Source: DATKGP01 sp035510775
GTDB lineage: Bacteria; Patescibacteriota; UBA1384; 2-12-FULL-50-11
DNA length: 22,373 nt
Direction: 5' to 3'
NCBI GenBank assembly: GCA_035510775.1
Contig: DATKGP010000033.1
Span: 1 to 22,373 of the forward strand
Made by a program: the position numbers and the translations under genes
Part shown: positions 15,344 through 20,870 of the stretch, one piece after another
Numbering within the stretch: position 1 is the first letter of the stretch
How the letters are laid out: each line of letters begins with the position of its first letter
The notes under the pieces: generated by a model
What the model saw: the letters and a program-made list of their open reading frames with translations, nothing else
Databases searched by the model: none
What the model was told of the DNA's origin: nothing

Positions 15344-15487
15344 ATGGACAATAACAAAGTTAAGCCTGATGATTTACGCAAGGGCACAGAATTTTCAACA
15401 ATAGACCCCGACTGGCGGGAAAGCCCCCAAACACCCGAGCCACCAAAACAACCAGAATATGTACCAAATCCCCAAGAGGAATCCTAA
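15344..15487 (+). CDS. 47-residue proline-rich acidic protein
   Basis: ATG at 15344, stop TAA at 15485-15487; it starts 10 nt after the Schlafen gene. The product begins MDNNKVKPDDLRKGTEFSTI and ends in a proline- and glutamine-rich acidic tail (PEPPKQPEYVPNPQEES). It has no helix or membrane segment and is probably disordered. Its last 29 nt overlap the next gene in another frame, which suggests coupled translation. It may link the AlbA_2 protein to the membrane partner or act as an inhibitor; this is guesswork from position. Confidence 0.5.
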   Translation: MDNNKVKPDDLRKGTEFSTIDPDWRESPQTPEPPKQPEYVPNPQEES

Positions 15488-15938
15488 GGATATCGACCGC
15501 TTAATCGAGCAGGCTCAAGACCAGACAAATAAGGCTTATTATCAGTTGCACGACAAGCTAATTGTAGTCGGCACGATAATTTTGTCGATCTTTCCAACTA
15601 TTCTTCTAAGTGACACTACTTATCAAAAAACTAGAGAAAAGCCGGAGCTTTTTATATGGGTGATAACAACTGTAATACTTTCAATATTGTTTGGAATTTT
15701 TCAGCTTCTCTGGGACTGGAAGGTTTTATCAGGATTAACGACTGCCCTTGGTCATATTAAGTCCTATCTGACTGGTCGCCCTCTAAAAAAACGGCAGGAG
15801 GCACACATAGACAAGTATATTGACCAAAACGGCACGGGGACGGACCATACTGGCAACTTCTTCCTATTGCTGCAATCATTATCACTTATTGCCTCTTTAA
15901 TACTGATATTCTTTGTAGTTAGATACCTAATCTCTTAA
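15459..15938 (+). CDS. Three-helix membrane protein, partner of the Schlafen-domain gene
   Basis: A 159-residue protein. The N-terminal 30 residues are polar and helical (PKRNPKDIDRLIEQAQDQTN). Helices follow at about 34-50 (IVVGTIILSIFPTILLS), 66-86 (LFIWVITTVILSILFGIFQLL) and 137-157 (FLLLQSLSLIASLILIFFVV). A long cytoplasmic-looking, basic stretch (SYLTGRPLKKRQEAHIDKYI) lies between the last two. The start overlaps the 47-residue gene. Co-directional with the AlbA_2 gene and inside the same element, it resembles the membrane effectors that accompany nucleic-acid sensors in abortive-infection systems. No known effector motif is visible. It could equally be a transport or anchoring subunit. 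Confidence 0.65.
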   Translation: MYQIPKRNPKDIDRLIEQAQDQTNKAYYQLHDKLIVVGTIILSIFPTILLSDTTYQKTREKPELFIWVITTVILSILFGIFQLLWDWKVLSGLTTALGHIKSYLTGRPLKKRQEAHIDKYIDQNGTGTDHTGNFFLLLQSLSLIASLILIFFVVRYLIS

Positions 15939-15977
15939 ACTTACTAAAGCCTTGAGTTCAAAGCACTTCGTCTTAAG

Positions 15978-16010
15978 ACTCTTAAATAATCACAGTAATT
16001 ATTTAAGAGT
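15978..16010. other. 13-bp perfect hairpin behind the Schlafen operon
   Basis: ACTCTTAAATAAT (15978-15990) and ATTATTTAAGAGT (15998-16010) around a 7-nt loop. It lies 40 nt after the membrane-protein stop and may end that operon, but a following T run is missing (AGGAGAC). Confidence 0.55.
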
Positions 16011-16045
16011 AGGAGACTAACCTGCTACCTCTAAAATCTATAGGC

Positions 16046-16074
16046 CTGAGTGCTTGTCGCACGCGACGCCTCAG
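16046..16074. other. Two-step hairpin
   Basis: CTGAG (16046-16050) pairs with CTCAG (16070-16074), and GTCGC (16056-16060) with GCGAC (16063-16067) inside it. It belongs to a gene-poor stretch (15939-16384) made mostly of inverted repeats. Confidence 0.4.
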
Positions 16075-16165
16075 TGAGTAACTGTTGCCAATTAGGAGCT
16101 GGACTCTCAATAAACCAGTACGCTACATTTTGGATCAGATGTTCAAAACTTGTAGCTTCTACTCT

Positions 16166-16206
16166 ACACAGAAAATATCCGTCCTTGTGACGGATATTTT
16201 CTGTGT
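16166..16206. repeat. 18-bp perfect inverted repeat
   Basis: ACACAGAAAATATCCGTC (16166-16183) and its exact complement (16189-16206) flank a 5-nt loop CTTGT. Perfect pairing of this length is well beyond chance. No T run follows on either strand, so it is an element end, a protein-binding palindrome or an RNA hairpin rather than an ordinary terminator. Confidence 0.8.
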
Positions 16207-16303
16207 GGTGGGATACTGAACCCATTTGTTCTGGCAAATGGGTTCAACTTGAGCGAAACGTAGTGAAGCGAAAGCAAGTGAGTTTACGAGCGAGTATCCC
16301 ACC
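16207..16303. repeat. Nested cruciform-like element
   Basis: The outer stem GGTGGGATACT (16207-16217) matches AGTATCCCACC (16293-16303). Inside it GAACCCATTTG (16218-16228) pairs perfectly with CAAATGGGTTC (16235-16245), and ACTTG (16247-16251) with CAAGT (16275-16279). The unit starts directly after the preceding 18-bp palindrome. It contains no credible coding region. Confidence 0.7.
16217..16254. repeat. 38-nt hairpin repeat, copy A
   Basis: It matches 16338-16375 at 32 of 38 positions. A base pair in the stem changes from A:T here to G:C in copy B (positions 16224 and 16239 against 16345 and 16360), so the hairpin rather than the primary sequence seems to be kept. Confidence 0.7.
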
Positions 16304-16337
16304 CCTAGCGAGCCTTATCTTTTGCCGCGGGGCAGGG

Positions 16338-16375
16338 TGAACCCGTTTGCTCTGGCAAACAGGTTCAATTGGAGC
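16338..16375. repeat. 38-nt hairpin repeat, copy B
   Basis: Second copy of the hairpin repeat, 121 nt to the right of copy A. The stem AACCCGTTTG/CAAACAGGTT has one mismatch (C/A), with loop CTCTGG against TTCTGG in copy A. Confidence 0.7.
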
Positions 16376-16384
16376 ATAATTAAG

Positions 16385-16414
16385 GAAGGACGCATCCAGT
16401 TGGACACGTCCTTC
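16385..16414 (-). terminator. Hairpin ending the small membrane gene on the minus strand
   Basis: GAAGGACG (16385-16392) pairs with CGTCCTTC (16407-16414), 13 nt past the stop of the gene at 16428. On the minus strand the stem is followed by CTTAATTAT, a weak T-rich tail. Confidence 0.5.
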
Positions 16415-16427
16415 GGCAAGGAAGCTA

Positions 16428-16616
16428 CTACACCGCTCTCGCTATCCCCAAAGCAATCAAAAAGCCGACGAAGAGAACGTAGGCTAGACGGGCATGAAAG
16501 ATCGCATACATCTGGTCAATCGGACTTATCGAGTCCTTGTTCATTCTGAAGACTCGAATCGCCGCGCAGCTTCCCAGAAGACACAACATCGCGACAAACA
16601 TCCAGAAGTATATCAA
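16428..16616 (-). CDS. Small two-helix membrane protein
   Basis: A 62-residue product from a TTG at 16616, chosen because GGAGG lies 8 nt before it. The alternative GTG at 16625 would put GGAGG directly against the start. It has a first helix (about 2-19, IYFWMFVAMLCLLGSCAAI), a charged loop (RVFRMNKDSISPIDQ), and a second helix (about 41-58, LAYVLFVGFLIALGIA). Family unknown. It is divergent from the tRNA at 16687 and followed by a hairpin terminator. It lies at the right border of the repeat-rich stretch, so whether it belongs to the element or to the host is open. Confidence 0.6.
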   Translation of the reverse strand: MIYFWMFVAMLCLLGSCAAIRVFRMNKDSISPIDQMYAIFHARLAYVLFVGFLIALGIARAV

Positions 16617-16648
16617 GCGACTCACCTCCAGTAAACGTGCACTAAGTC

Positions 16649-16677
16649 TGGAAATATTGTATCACAACAGGTATAAT
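16649..16677 (+). promoter_or_regulatory. Promoter of the second CAU tRNA
   Basis: TGGAAA (16649-16654), a 17-nt spacer and a perfect TATAAT (16672-16677). The start about 7 nt later falls just before the tRNA 5' end at 16687. Confidence 0.65.
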
Positions 16678-16686
16678 TTAGAAAGC

Positions 16687-16760
16687 GGCAAGGTAGCTCA
16701 GTTGGTTAGAGCGCGGCACTCATAACGCCGAGGTCGTGGGATCGTTCCCCACCCTTGCCA
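16687..16760 (+). tRNA. tRNA with CAU anticodon, elongator-type (Met or Ile2)
   Basis: Acceptor GGCAAGG/CCTTGCC with discriminator A16760, D stem GCTC/GAGC with C11:G24 (elongator type), loop AGTTGGTTA. The anticodon loop CTCATAA has CAT at 16721-16723, the variable loop is AGGTC, and the T stem is GTGGG/CCCAC. Two oddities are visible. The anticodon stem closes with an A31/C39 mismatch. The T loop is ATCGTTC, so the usual T54 and A58 are A and T. All other stems pair perfectly and the promoter is good, so it may still be functional. Met and lysidine-modified Ile cannot be told apart from the anticodon alone. Confidence 0.9.
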
Positions 16761-16782
16761 CAAAATCAGCCAAAATTTTCCG

Positions 16783-16813
16783 AGCAAAGCTAGGCTAGCA
16801 GGCTTGCTTTTTT
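16783..16813 (+). terminator. Intrinsic terminator after the tRNA
   Basis: AGCAAAGC (16783-16790) pairs with GCTTGCT (16802-16808) with one bulged A, followed by a run of T to 16813. It lies 23 nt downstream of the tRNA 3' end. Confidence 0.6.
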
Positions 16814-16865
16814 ACATTTCCAGGTCTAAAATTACCTTGCATTCTCGTCTGCAAGGAGGAAGAAA

Positions 16866-17279
16866 ATGCGTCGCACCAAAAACAGCGGCTCTGCTTTTGC
16901 TGGGTTGTTCAATATTAGTTCGTCTTGGCTTTTCTTAGCCCTCTGTGGAGCGATTATCCTCATAATCATGAGTTATTGCTGCATAGACTGGAAAAGACAA
17001 ACCGCCATTAAGACGTCTAAGGCCTGCGAGGGGGTCTGGATAGTCTCTAGAATCGATCCGGAGTGGATGAGATACGAGCTGATCCTTCAACCCCCGGGCA
17101 TCAAAGATCCTAACCGCCGGCAGAAACTGAAGATTAGCCTGCCTCACCCTGATAAGCTGATTTTAGAGCGCCTTTGCCCGGGCGACAAGATCAAGATCAT
17201 CTGGCATCGCGGCAACAACTACCCCTTAGGAGAAGATGACGCCGGCGACTACTTACGCCTCTCTCCGGTGAAGTCTTGA
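16866..17279 (+). CDS. Single-helix membrane protein, cassette-like gene
   Basis: A 137-residue protein with a strong ribosome binding site (GGAGG, 6 nt before the ATG). It has a short basic N terminus (MRRTKNSG), one helix (about 20-41, SWLFLALCGAIILIIMSYCC), and a soluble domain. The domain contains EGVWIVSRIDPEWMRYELIL and ERLCPGDKIKIIWHRGNNYP, which looks like a small beta-barrel but matches no family I know. It is followed within 15 nt by a strong terminator that is part of a 100-bp unit repeated behind the next gene. Codon use and the GGAGG/terminator style differ from the neighbouring core genes, which suggests acquisition from another lineage. Confidence 0.7.
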   Translation: MRRTKNSGSAFAGLFNISSSWLFLALCGAIILIIMSYCCIDWKRQTAIKTSKACEGVWIVSRIDPEWMRYELILQPPGIKDPNRRQKLKISLPHPDKLILERLCPGDKIKIIWHRGNNYPLGEDDAGDYLRLSPVKS

Positions 17280-17293
17280 CGGCACTAACCAGC

Positions 17294-17328
17294 GCGCCGA
17301 CCCTTAGGGTCGGCGCCTTTCTTTTTTT
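17294..17328 (+). terminator. Strong intrinsic terminator (repeat copy 1)
   Basis: GCGCCGACC/GGTCGGCGC stem (17294-17302 and 17308-17316) with loop CTTAG, then CTTTCTTTTTTT. It ends the gene at 16866-17279. Confidence 0.92.
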
Positions 17329-17377
17329 ATTTACTGCCAAAAAAGTAGTTCCACCAGCGGGAGATGTTGCTTTGGGT
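17327..17377 (-). pseudogene. Detached copy of the divIC 3' end
   Basis: On the minus strand this encodes TQSNISRWWNYFFGSK and a stop, identical to the end of the intact divIC gene at 17981-18373. Upstream codons are unrelated sequence, so it is a remnant left by insertion of the 654-bp unit. Confidence 0.85.
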
Positions 17378-17401
17378 ATCAAGATATTTTGTCCCAAATC
17401 C

Positions 17402-17430
17402 TTGATTAATGCAAAACATTTTGGTAGTAT
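17402..17430 (+). promoter_or_regulatory. Promoter inside the inserted unit
   Basis: TTGATT (17402-17407), a 17-nt spacer and TAGTAT (17425-17430), giving a leader of about 40 nt with AGGAG before the ATG at 17479. The cassette therefore carries its own promoter, gene and terminator. Confidence 0.5.
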
Positions 17431-17478
17431 GCGCCCATAGCCAACGTGGCTGATTTTGCACACCGTACAGGAGTAGAG

Positions 17479-17919
17479 ATGACATCAAACGTACCCCTAA
17501 CAATATCGACATGGCCTTTCCATGTTGCGGTTTTACTCGCTATGAAGAGATTTCCTCGCCCATCGACGGAGGAGTTCCTTAGCCTCCTAGAGCTCGTCAA
17601 GGAAACGACGATCGATGAAGGTCACGACGAGATCATCGCCGAGATCGACAAGTACTTCGACTTCCCCGGATCTGCTAAGTACGCGCGGTATATCCGTGAG
17701 GCGGAGGAAAACCTTCTTGCCCAAAAGCAAGTGGCCGCGGAGAAGGCTCTTGCCAAGAAATCCCAGATCAACTTCGGCAAAATCCGAGAGGAGGTTGGGG
17801 GAATGATCGAGCTCCTCAACGACCGGCCGTCCGAGGCCGGAACAGCAGAAGGCGAAGGCATACTGAAGGAGAGGCTCACGAGTCTGCACGAAAGGATTGC
17901 CCAAGCCTGCAACGGATAG
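17479..17919 (+). CDS. Cassette-borne hypothetical protein, helical
   Basis: A 146-residue protein from the ATG at 17479, which has AGGAG five bases upstream. A longer GTG start at 17446 lacks such a site. The product begins MTSNVPLTISTWPFHVAVLL, has no clear signal peptide or membrane helix, and becomes strongly helical and charged. KYARYIREAEENLLAQKQVA is probably coiled coil (about 70-105), and ILKERLTSLHERIAQACNG ends the protein. No family is recognised. The codons are richer in GC-ending triplets than in the recombinase element and resemble the neighbour at 16866. The gene lies between two copies of a 100-bp repeat and has its own promoter and terminator. Confidence 0.7.
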   Translation: MTSNVPLTISTWPFHVAVLLAMKRFPRPSTEEFLSLLELVKETTIDEGHDEIIAEIDKYFDFPGSAKYARYIREAEENLLAQKQVAAEKALAKKSQINFGKIREEVGGMIELLNDRPSEAGTAEGEGILKERLTSLHERIAQACNG

Positions 17920-17931
17920 ACGCACACGACC

Positions 17932-18031
17932 GACGGCACCAGCCAGCGCGCCGACCCTTAGGGTCGGCGCCTTTCTTTTTTTATTTACTGCCAAAAAAGT
18001 AGTTCCACCAGCGGGAGATGTTGCTTTGGGT
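17932..18031. repeat. 100-bp direct repeat: terminator plus divIC 3' end (copy 2)
   Basis: Second copy of the unit at 17278-17377, here joined to the intact divIC gene. Confidence 0.95.
17948..17982 (+). terminator. Strong intrinsic terminator (repeat copy 2)
   Basis: The same GC-rich stem and T run as copy 1. It ends the gene at 17479-17919, and its T run touches the divIC stop codon (17981-17983). Confidence 0.92.
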
Positions 18032-18373
18032 TTGTGGCGCTGGCGCCGGTGATTCCTGGTAAATCTGGTCGGTTAGATCGCCGTTTTGGTTGGACACCGG
18101 AAAGTTTTTAACAACAATTACCGTTTCGTCGGGTTTTTTCAGGCTCAAGCGCCGGCGAGCCTCGACCTCCTGGTAAGACGGACTTTGGTAGTAGGCTAGC
18201 AGTTCGTCAAGCCGAGTATTCTGGATTTTGAGGTTCTCTACCGACTGTTTTTCTTGGTTAACTTTTTCGTTGAGGCGATTGTTGTCCATGACTTTGTTGA
18301 CGTTAGAATAAACGGCGAAGAGAAACGCCGCGATAATTGCCAGCTGCAAGGACCACTTTTTGATGAATGTCAT
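17981..18373 (-). CDS. DivIC/FtsB-like septum formation initiator
   Basis: A 130-residue bitopic membrane protein of the division machinery, which in known bacteria links FtsL and the DivIB/FtsQ group at the septum. It has a short N terminus (MTFIKKW), one helix (about 8-24), and a coiled coil (about 30-65, LNEKVNQEKQSVENLKIQN). The family motif region follows (YYQSPSYQEVEARRRLSLKKPDETVIVV, read in two parts 61-78 and 79-89). A proline-rich tail ends in RWWNYFFGSK. The ARRRLSLKKPDE part is the typical DivIC 'A-R-x-x-L-x-x-x-x-P-x-E' signature. The 3' end is duplicated at 17327-17377. The promoter at 18384-18411 gives only about 4 nt of leader. Confidence 0.85.
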   Translation of the reverse strand: MTFIKKWSLQLAIIAAFLFAVYSNVNKVMDNNRLNEKVNQEKQSVENLKIQNTRLDELLAYYQSPSYQEVEARRRLSLKKPDETVIVVKNFPVSNQNGDLTDQIYQESPAPAPQTQSNISRWWNYFFGSK

Positions 18374-18383
18374 CCGCGTTTTT

Positions 18384-18411
18384 AGTCTATCAAGACTGGT
18401 TGGTAAGACAA
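18384..18411 (-). promoter_or_regulatory. Probable divIC promoter, near-leaderless
   Basis: Minus strand TTGTCT (18411-18406), a 16-nt spacer and TAGACT (18389-18384). The start would fall near 18377, about four bases before the ATG. Confidence 0.45.
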
Positions 18412-18421
18412 GCTAGAAAAC

Positions 18422-18450
18422 AAAAACGACTCCTTGGTGGAGTCGTTTTT
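18422..18450. terminator. Bidirectional intrinsic terminator
   Basis: AAAAACGACTCC (18422-18433) pairs perfectly with GGAGTCGTTTTT (18439-18450) around TTGGT. It has A and T tails on both sides. It lies 16 nt past the stop of the lamin-tail gene on the minus strand and insulates divIC from it. Confidence 0.9.
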
Positions 18451-18466
18451 GCACCCTAGATTAGGG

Positions 18467-20689
18467 TTACTTACGCTTACGAGTAGTCGGTTTTTTTCGA
18501 CCGCTTCTGGTCGTTCGTCGGGACAGTTTAGGCTTTTCGACCGGCGCGACATTATTGAGTCCGTCGCCGTCTTTGAACGTTCGAGACAGAGCGTAGAAGC
18601 CTCCGGCCACAACCAGCAGCAGAATTGCTACCACCAGAATCCGTAACCAATCTTGATTGGTGGCGCTGGCTGTCTGCGGTGTGGTTGTTGGGCTGGTGTT
18701 GTCCGTGCTCGACGGAGCCGCTTGAGCTTGTGGCGCCACAAAACTTAGCGGTGTCGAGACAGACGCGTGAACGCCAGCTCCCGAACCGGGAAGCTCGGCC
18801 GTCGTCACCACCATTGTTCCGTCGACGAGGTTGGCGTCGGTTTCAACGCCCTTGGTCAAGGCTACTTCGAACACATTGCTGGCAACGCTCTGGTTGCTGG
18901 CGGCGTCGAAGGCGTAGACCGCGAAGTCGTAGGTTTTGCCGGTGGTTAGATCGGTCAGCACCGAAGTGCCGGTCTGGTCGAGCGTTCGCTTTTCCACCCC
19001 GTCGGTGGTGTAGCCAACCTGATACATAACTGAATCAGAATCGTTACTCTGCCAGTTGAGCTCGACTCGGCAAGAGTCGTCGGTCTGGCACTTGGCGGTG
19101 AGCTTGGCAAGCGTCGGGGCTTTTGGCCCGACGATGTCGTTAGCAAACGACTGCGGCTGACTTTTCAGCAGATTATTGTTATCAGTCAGCTGAATCCAGA
19201 CCGTCGCGTAGCTGTTGTCACCGATAGAAATCGGGTCAAAGCTGCCGTCGCTATTGCTGACGGTCGAGCCAAGCGGCAAGAGCAAACTGTTCAGATCCGG
19301 GTTGCCCTCGTAGACTTTGACAACAATCGAAGACGTATCGACTGCTCCAGCCAAGCCTTGAATCGTGTCGACAGTGCCCGGCTTGTTCTGGTTGACAACA
19401 ACTTTTGTCGAATCCAAAACAGGTGCCAAGTTGTCGATTGCTTGTCCGGTGGCCGTTGCGGCCGGGGAGCTAAGGCTGGTGAAATCAACCGCTGTTATCT
19501 CAACTTCGTAGCTGGTCGGGCTGTTTTCCAGACCAGTGATAACCGTCTGGTTGATGTTGCCAAGGTCGGTTGGAACCGTCCAGGTCAAATCACCCACCTT
19601 ATGGTAACGCATTTGGTAGTCAATTACGTCCGGCGAGGCCGATCTGTCCCAAGTCACCTGAACCGCGCCGCCGTGATCATTCGGCAGGTCACCGACGGTG
19701 AGGTTAGTCACAGCGCTCGGAGCGGTGGTGTTGTAGAGAACGGCCAAGCTGGCCACCGGGTCGCTGACTAGACCAGCTCCATTGACAGCCTTAACCAGAA
19801 CATAAGAATTCACATCTTCCGGCCACGAACTAATCGTCAGACTAATTGGCGGCACGCCGAACGACTGGAAGTCCTGAATATCTGCCGTGCCAGTCGTTTT
19901 GCCGGCCAGGCTAGCCACACCGACTAGGTAGTGATCGATATTCGACTCGGGGTCGGCAAAGCCGCTCCAAGTCAAGGGAATTGTCGCGGTATCGGTGAAG
20001 ATCGAGCCGTTGTTGGCTACTACCAGCGCTCCGGTTGTTTCAGGCACGGTGGCGTCGTTAACAAACTTCGGCGTGGCAAAGGTGTGGTCTTGCGCCGAAC
20101 TGTCGAGGTTAACGAAACCATGTGAGTCTTGCCAACTGCTGGCTAAGCTTCCGTCGCCGACGACAACTTTTCGCTCCATCGATCGACGGACGTGATTAGT
20201 CGCGTCGTTGACTCCGGCTAAATAGTCACTTCCGTTGCAGCCCATCGTATCGATGGTCGTCAGGCTAGCATCCTGCAGAACAATCGCCGAGCAGGAATTA
20301 CTGATCGATAGTGAGCTATCTAGCCAATCTGGAGACACATTCAGCACCGAGCTTGGGCTGCTCGGGACATAATGGCTGACTAGAAAATAGCCATCGCCTG
20401 GTACGGTCGAACCCGCAGGAAAGACCGGTAAACCGACGTTCGTCAGCTGCCAACCGGCGATTGAAACGGGATTAGCTGTCGTGTTACGAAGCTCAACCCA
20501 CTCATCGCTGGTATGGCTAGTTGTTCCCTGATACGAACCCATCCACATAACCTCGTTAATTGCTACACTCGGAGTGCTGAAGTCGGCTCGTGCCGACTGA
20601 AGGGTCAGCAGCTGGGCTGCCACGGCCCCTTGCACTGCCAAGAGCAGAACGAGGAAGCGGATGAAGAACTTGTTTATTTTCATCTTCAT
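18467..20689 (-). CDS. Lamin-tail / fibronectin III surface protein with C-terminal anchor
   Basis: A 740-residue exported protein. It has a signal peptide (1-35, ending ARA/D), then a lamin-tail domain (about 40-150). Its diagnostic pieces are INEVMWMGS, SDEWVELRNTTANPVSIAGW and the later GDGYFLVSHY strand. Three or four beta-sandwich domains follow: about 216-320, FN3 at 323-418 (PDVIDYQMRYHKVGDLTW), about 420-518, and FN3 at 521-613 (GKTYDFAVYAFDAASNQ). A Ser/Thr/Pro/Ala-rich linker (about 650-678), a membrane helix (682-700) and a very basic tail (RRTTRSGRKKPTTRKRK) end the protein. The anchor plus basic tail fixes the protein in the cytoplasmic membrane with domains outside. The start ATG has GAGG a few bases upstream. 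Likely a cell-surface or adhesion protein; ligand unknown. Confidence 0.85.
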   Translation of the reverse strand: MKMKINKFFIRFLVLLLAVQGAVAAQLLTLQSARADFSTPSVAINEVMWMGSYQGTTSHTSDEWVELRNTTANPVSIAGWQLTNVGLPVFPAGSTVPGDGYFLVSHYVPSSPSSVLNVSPDWLDSSLSISNSCSAIVLQDASLTTIDTMGCNGSDYLAGVNDATNHVRRSMERKVVVGDGSLASSWQDSHGFVNLDSSAQDHTFATPKFVNDATVPETTGALVVANNGSIFTDTATIPLTWSGFADPESNIDHYLVGVASLAGKTTGTADIQDFQSFGVPPISLTISSWPEDVNSYVLVKAVNGAGLVSDPVASLAVLYNTTAPSAVTNLTVGDLPNDHGGAVQVTWDRSASPDVIDYQMRYHKVGDLTWTVPTDLGNINQTVITGLENSPTSYEVEITAVDFTSLSSPAATATGQAIDNLAPVLDSTKVVVNQNKPGTVDTIQGLAGAVDTSSIVVKVYEGNPDLNSLLLPLGSTVSNSDGSFDPISIGDNSYATVWIQLTDNNNLLKSQPQSFANDIVGPKAPTLAKLTAKCQTDDSCRVELNWQSNDSDSVMYQVGYTTDGVEKRTLDQTGTSVLTDLTTGKTYDFAVYAFDAASNQSVASNVFEVALTKGVETDANLVDGTMVVTTAELPGSGAGVHASVSTPLSFVAPQAQAAPSSTDNTSPTTTPQTASATNQDWLRILVVAILLLVVAGGFYALSRTFKDGDGLNNVAPVEKPKLSRRTTRSGRKKPTTRKRK

Positions 20690-20723
20690 ATTTCCTCTTT
20701 ACTAGTTGTTAAAGAGCGCGACC

Positions 20724-20741
20724 GCGTTTAGTCACGCGGAG
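20724..20741 (-). promoter_or_regulatory. Leader hairpin of the lamin-tail gene
   Basis: CCGCGT/ACGCGG stem with a six-base loop in the roughly 110-nt 5' leader (20690-20798) of the lamin-tail gene. It could tune stability or translation; no known riboswitch is recognised. Confidence 0.35.
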
Positions 20742-20805
20742 ACGCCCCTCTCTTTCCCTCCGTCCAACACTCCCTAGAAGTGGTCCCCTAAGGTTAGTGT
20801 CCTTA

Positions 20806-20834
20806 CATTAATCAGACTTGCCCAACCTTGTCAA
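20806..20834 (-). promoter_or_regulatory. Promoter of the lamin-tail gene
   Basis: Perfect TTGACA on the minus strand (20834-20829), a 17-nt spacer, then TTAATG (20811-20806) preceded by TG one base upstream (extended -10). Transcription starts near 20799. Confidence 0.6.
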
Positions 20835-20855
20835 ATCGAGAGCCGTCTTTACAAA
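20828..20855 (+). promoter_or_regulatory. Divergent promoter sharing the same -35 palindrome
   Basis: TTGTCA (20828-20833), a 16-nt spacer and TACAAA (20850-20855). The start is near 20862, giving a very short leader before the ATG at 20871. TTGTCAA read backwards is TTGACAA, so the two divergent promoters use the same seven bases as -35. Confidence 0.5.
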
Positions 20856-20870
20856 CGCCAGACGACTAAT

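Larger units (their letters stand above)
17278..17377. repeat. 100-bp direct repeat: terminator plus divIC 3' end (copy 1)
   Basis: Matches 17932-18031 with two mismatches, both within the first 12 nt, at an offset of 654 bp. It contains a complete terminator and, on the minus strand, the final 16 codons and stop of divIC. It marks a cassette-like insertion. Confidence 0.95.

Noticed and set aside
16031..16237. A 68-codon minus-strand frame in the palindrome-rich stretch
   Set aside because: Its first third is encoded by the perfect 18-bp palindrome and the hairpin repeat, there is no ribosome binding site, and the product resembles nothing. More likely a chance frame, though the tail could be a gene remnant.
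16239..16305. Matches to the tRNA 3' end (TGGGTTCAA at 16239 and TCCCACCCC at 16297) as a right attachment site
   Set aside because: Each is only nine bases, they are far apart from each other, and both are part of the palindromic stems. Not enough to call attR.
16322..16549. A plus-strand frame over the second hairpin repeat
   Set aside because: It runs through repeat copy B and antisense to the small membrane gene at 16428, with low-complexity Ser/Arg content.
12223..18460. An 11-mer TGCACCCTAGA shared between 12223-12233 and 18450-18460
   Set aside because: One copy sits by a terminator, the other before a start codon. No flanking similarity, probably chance.
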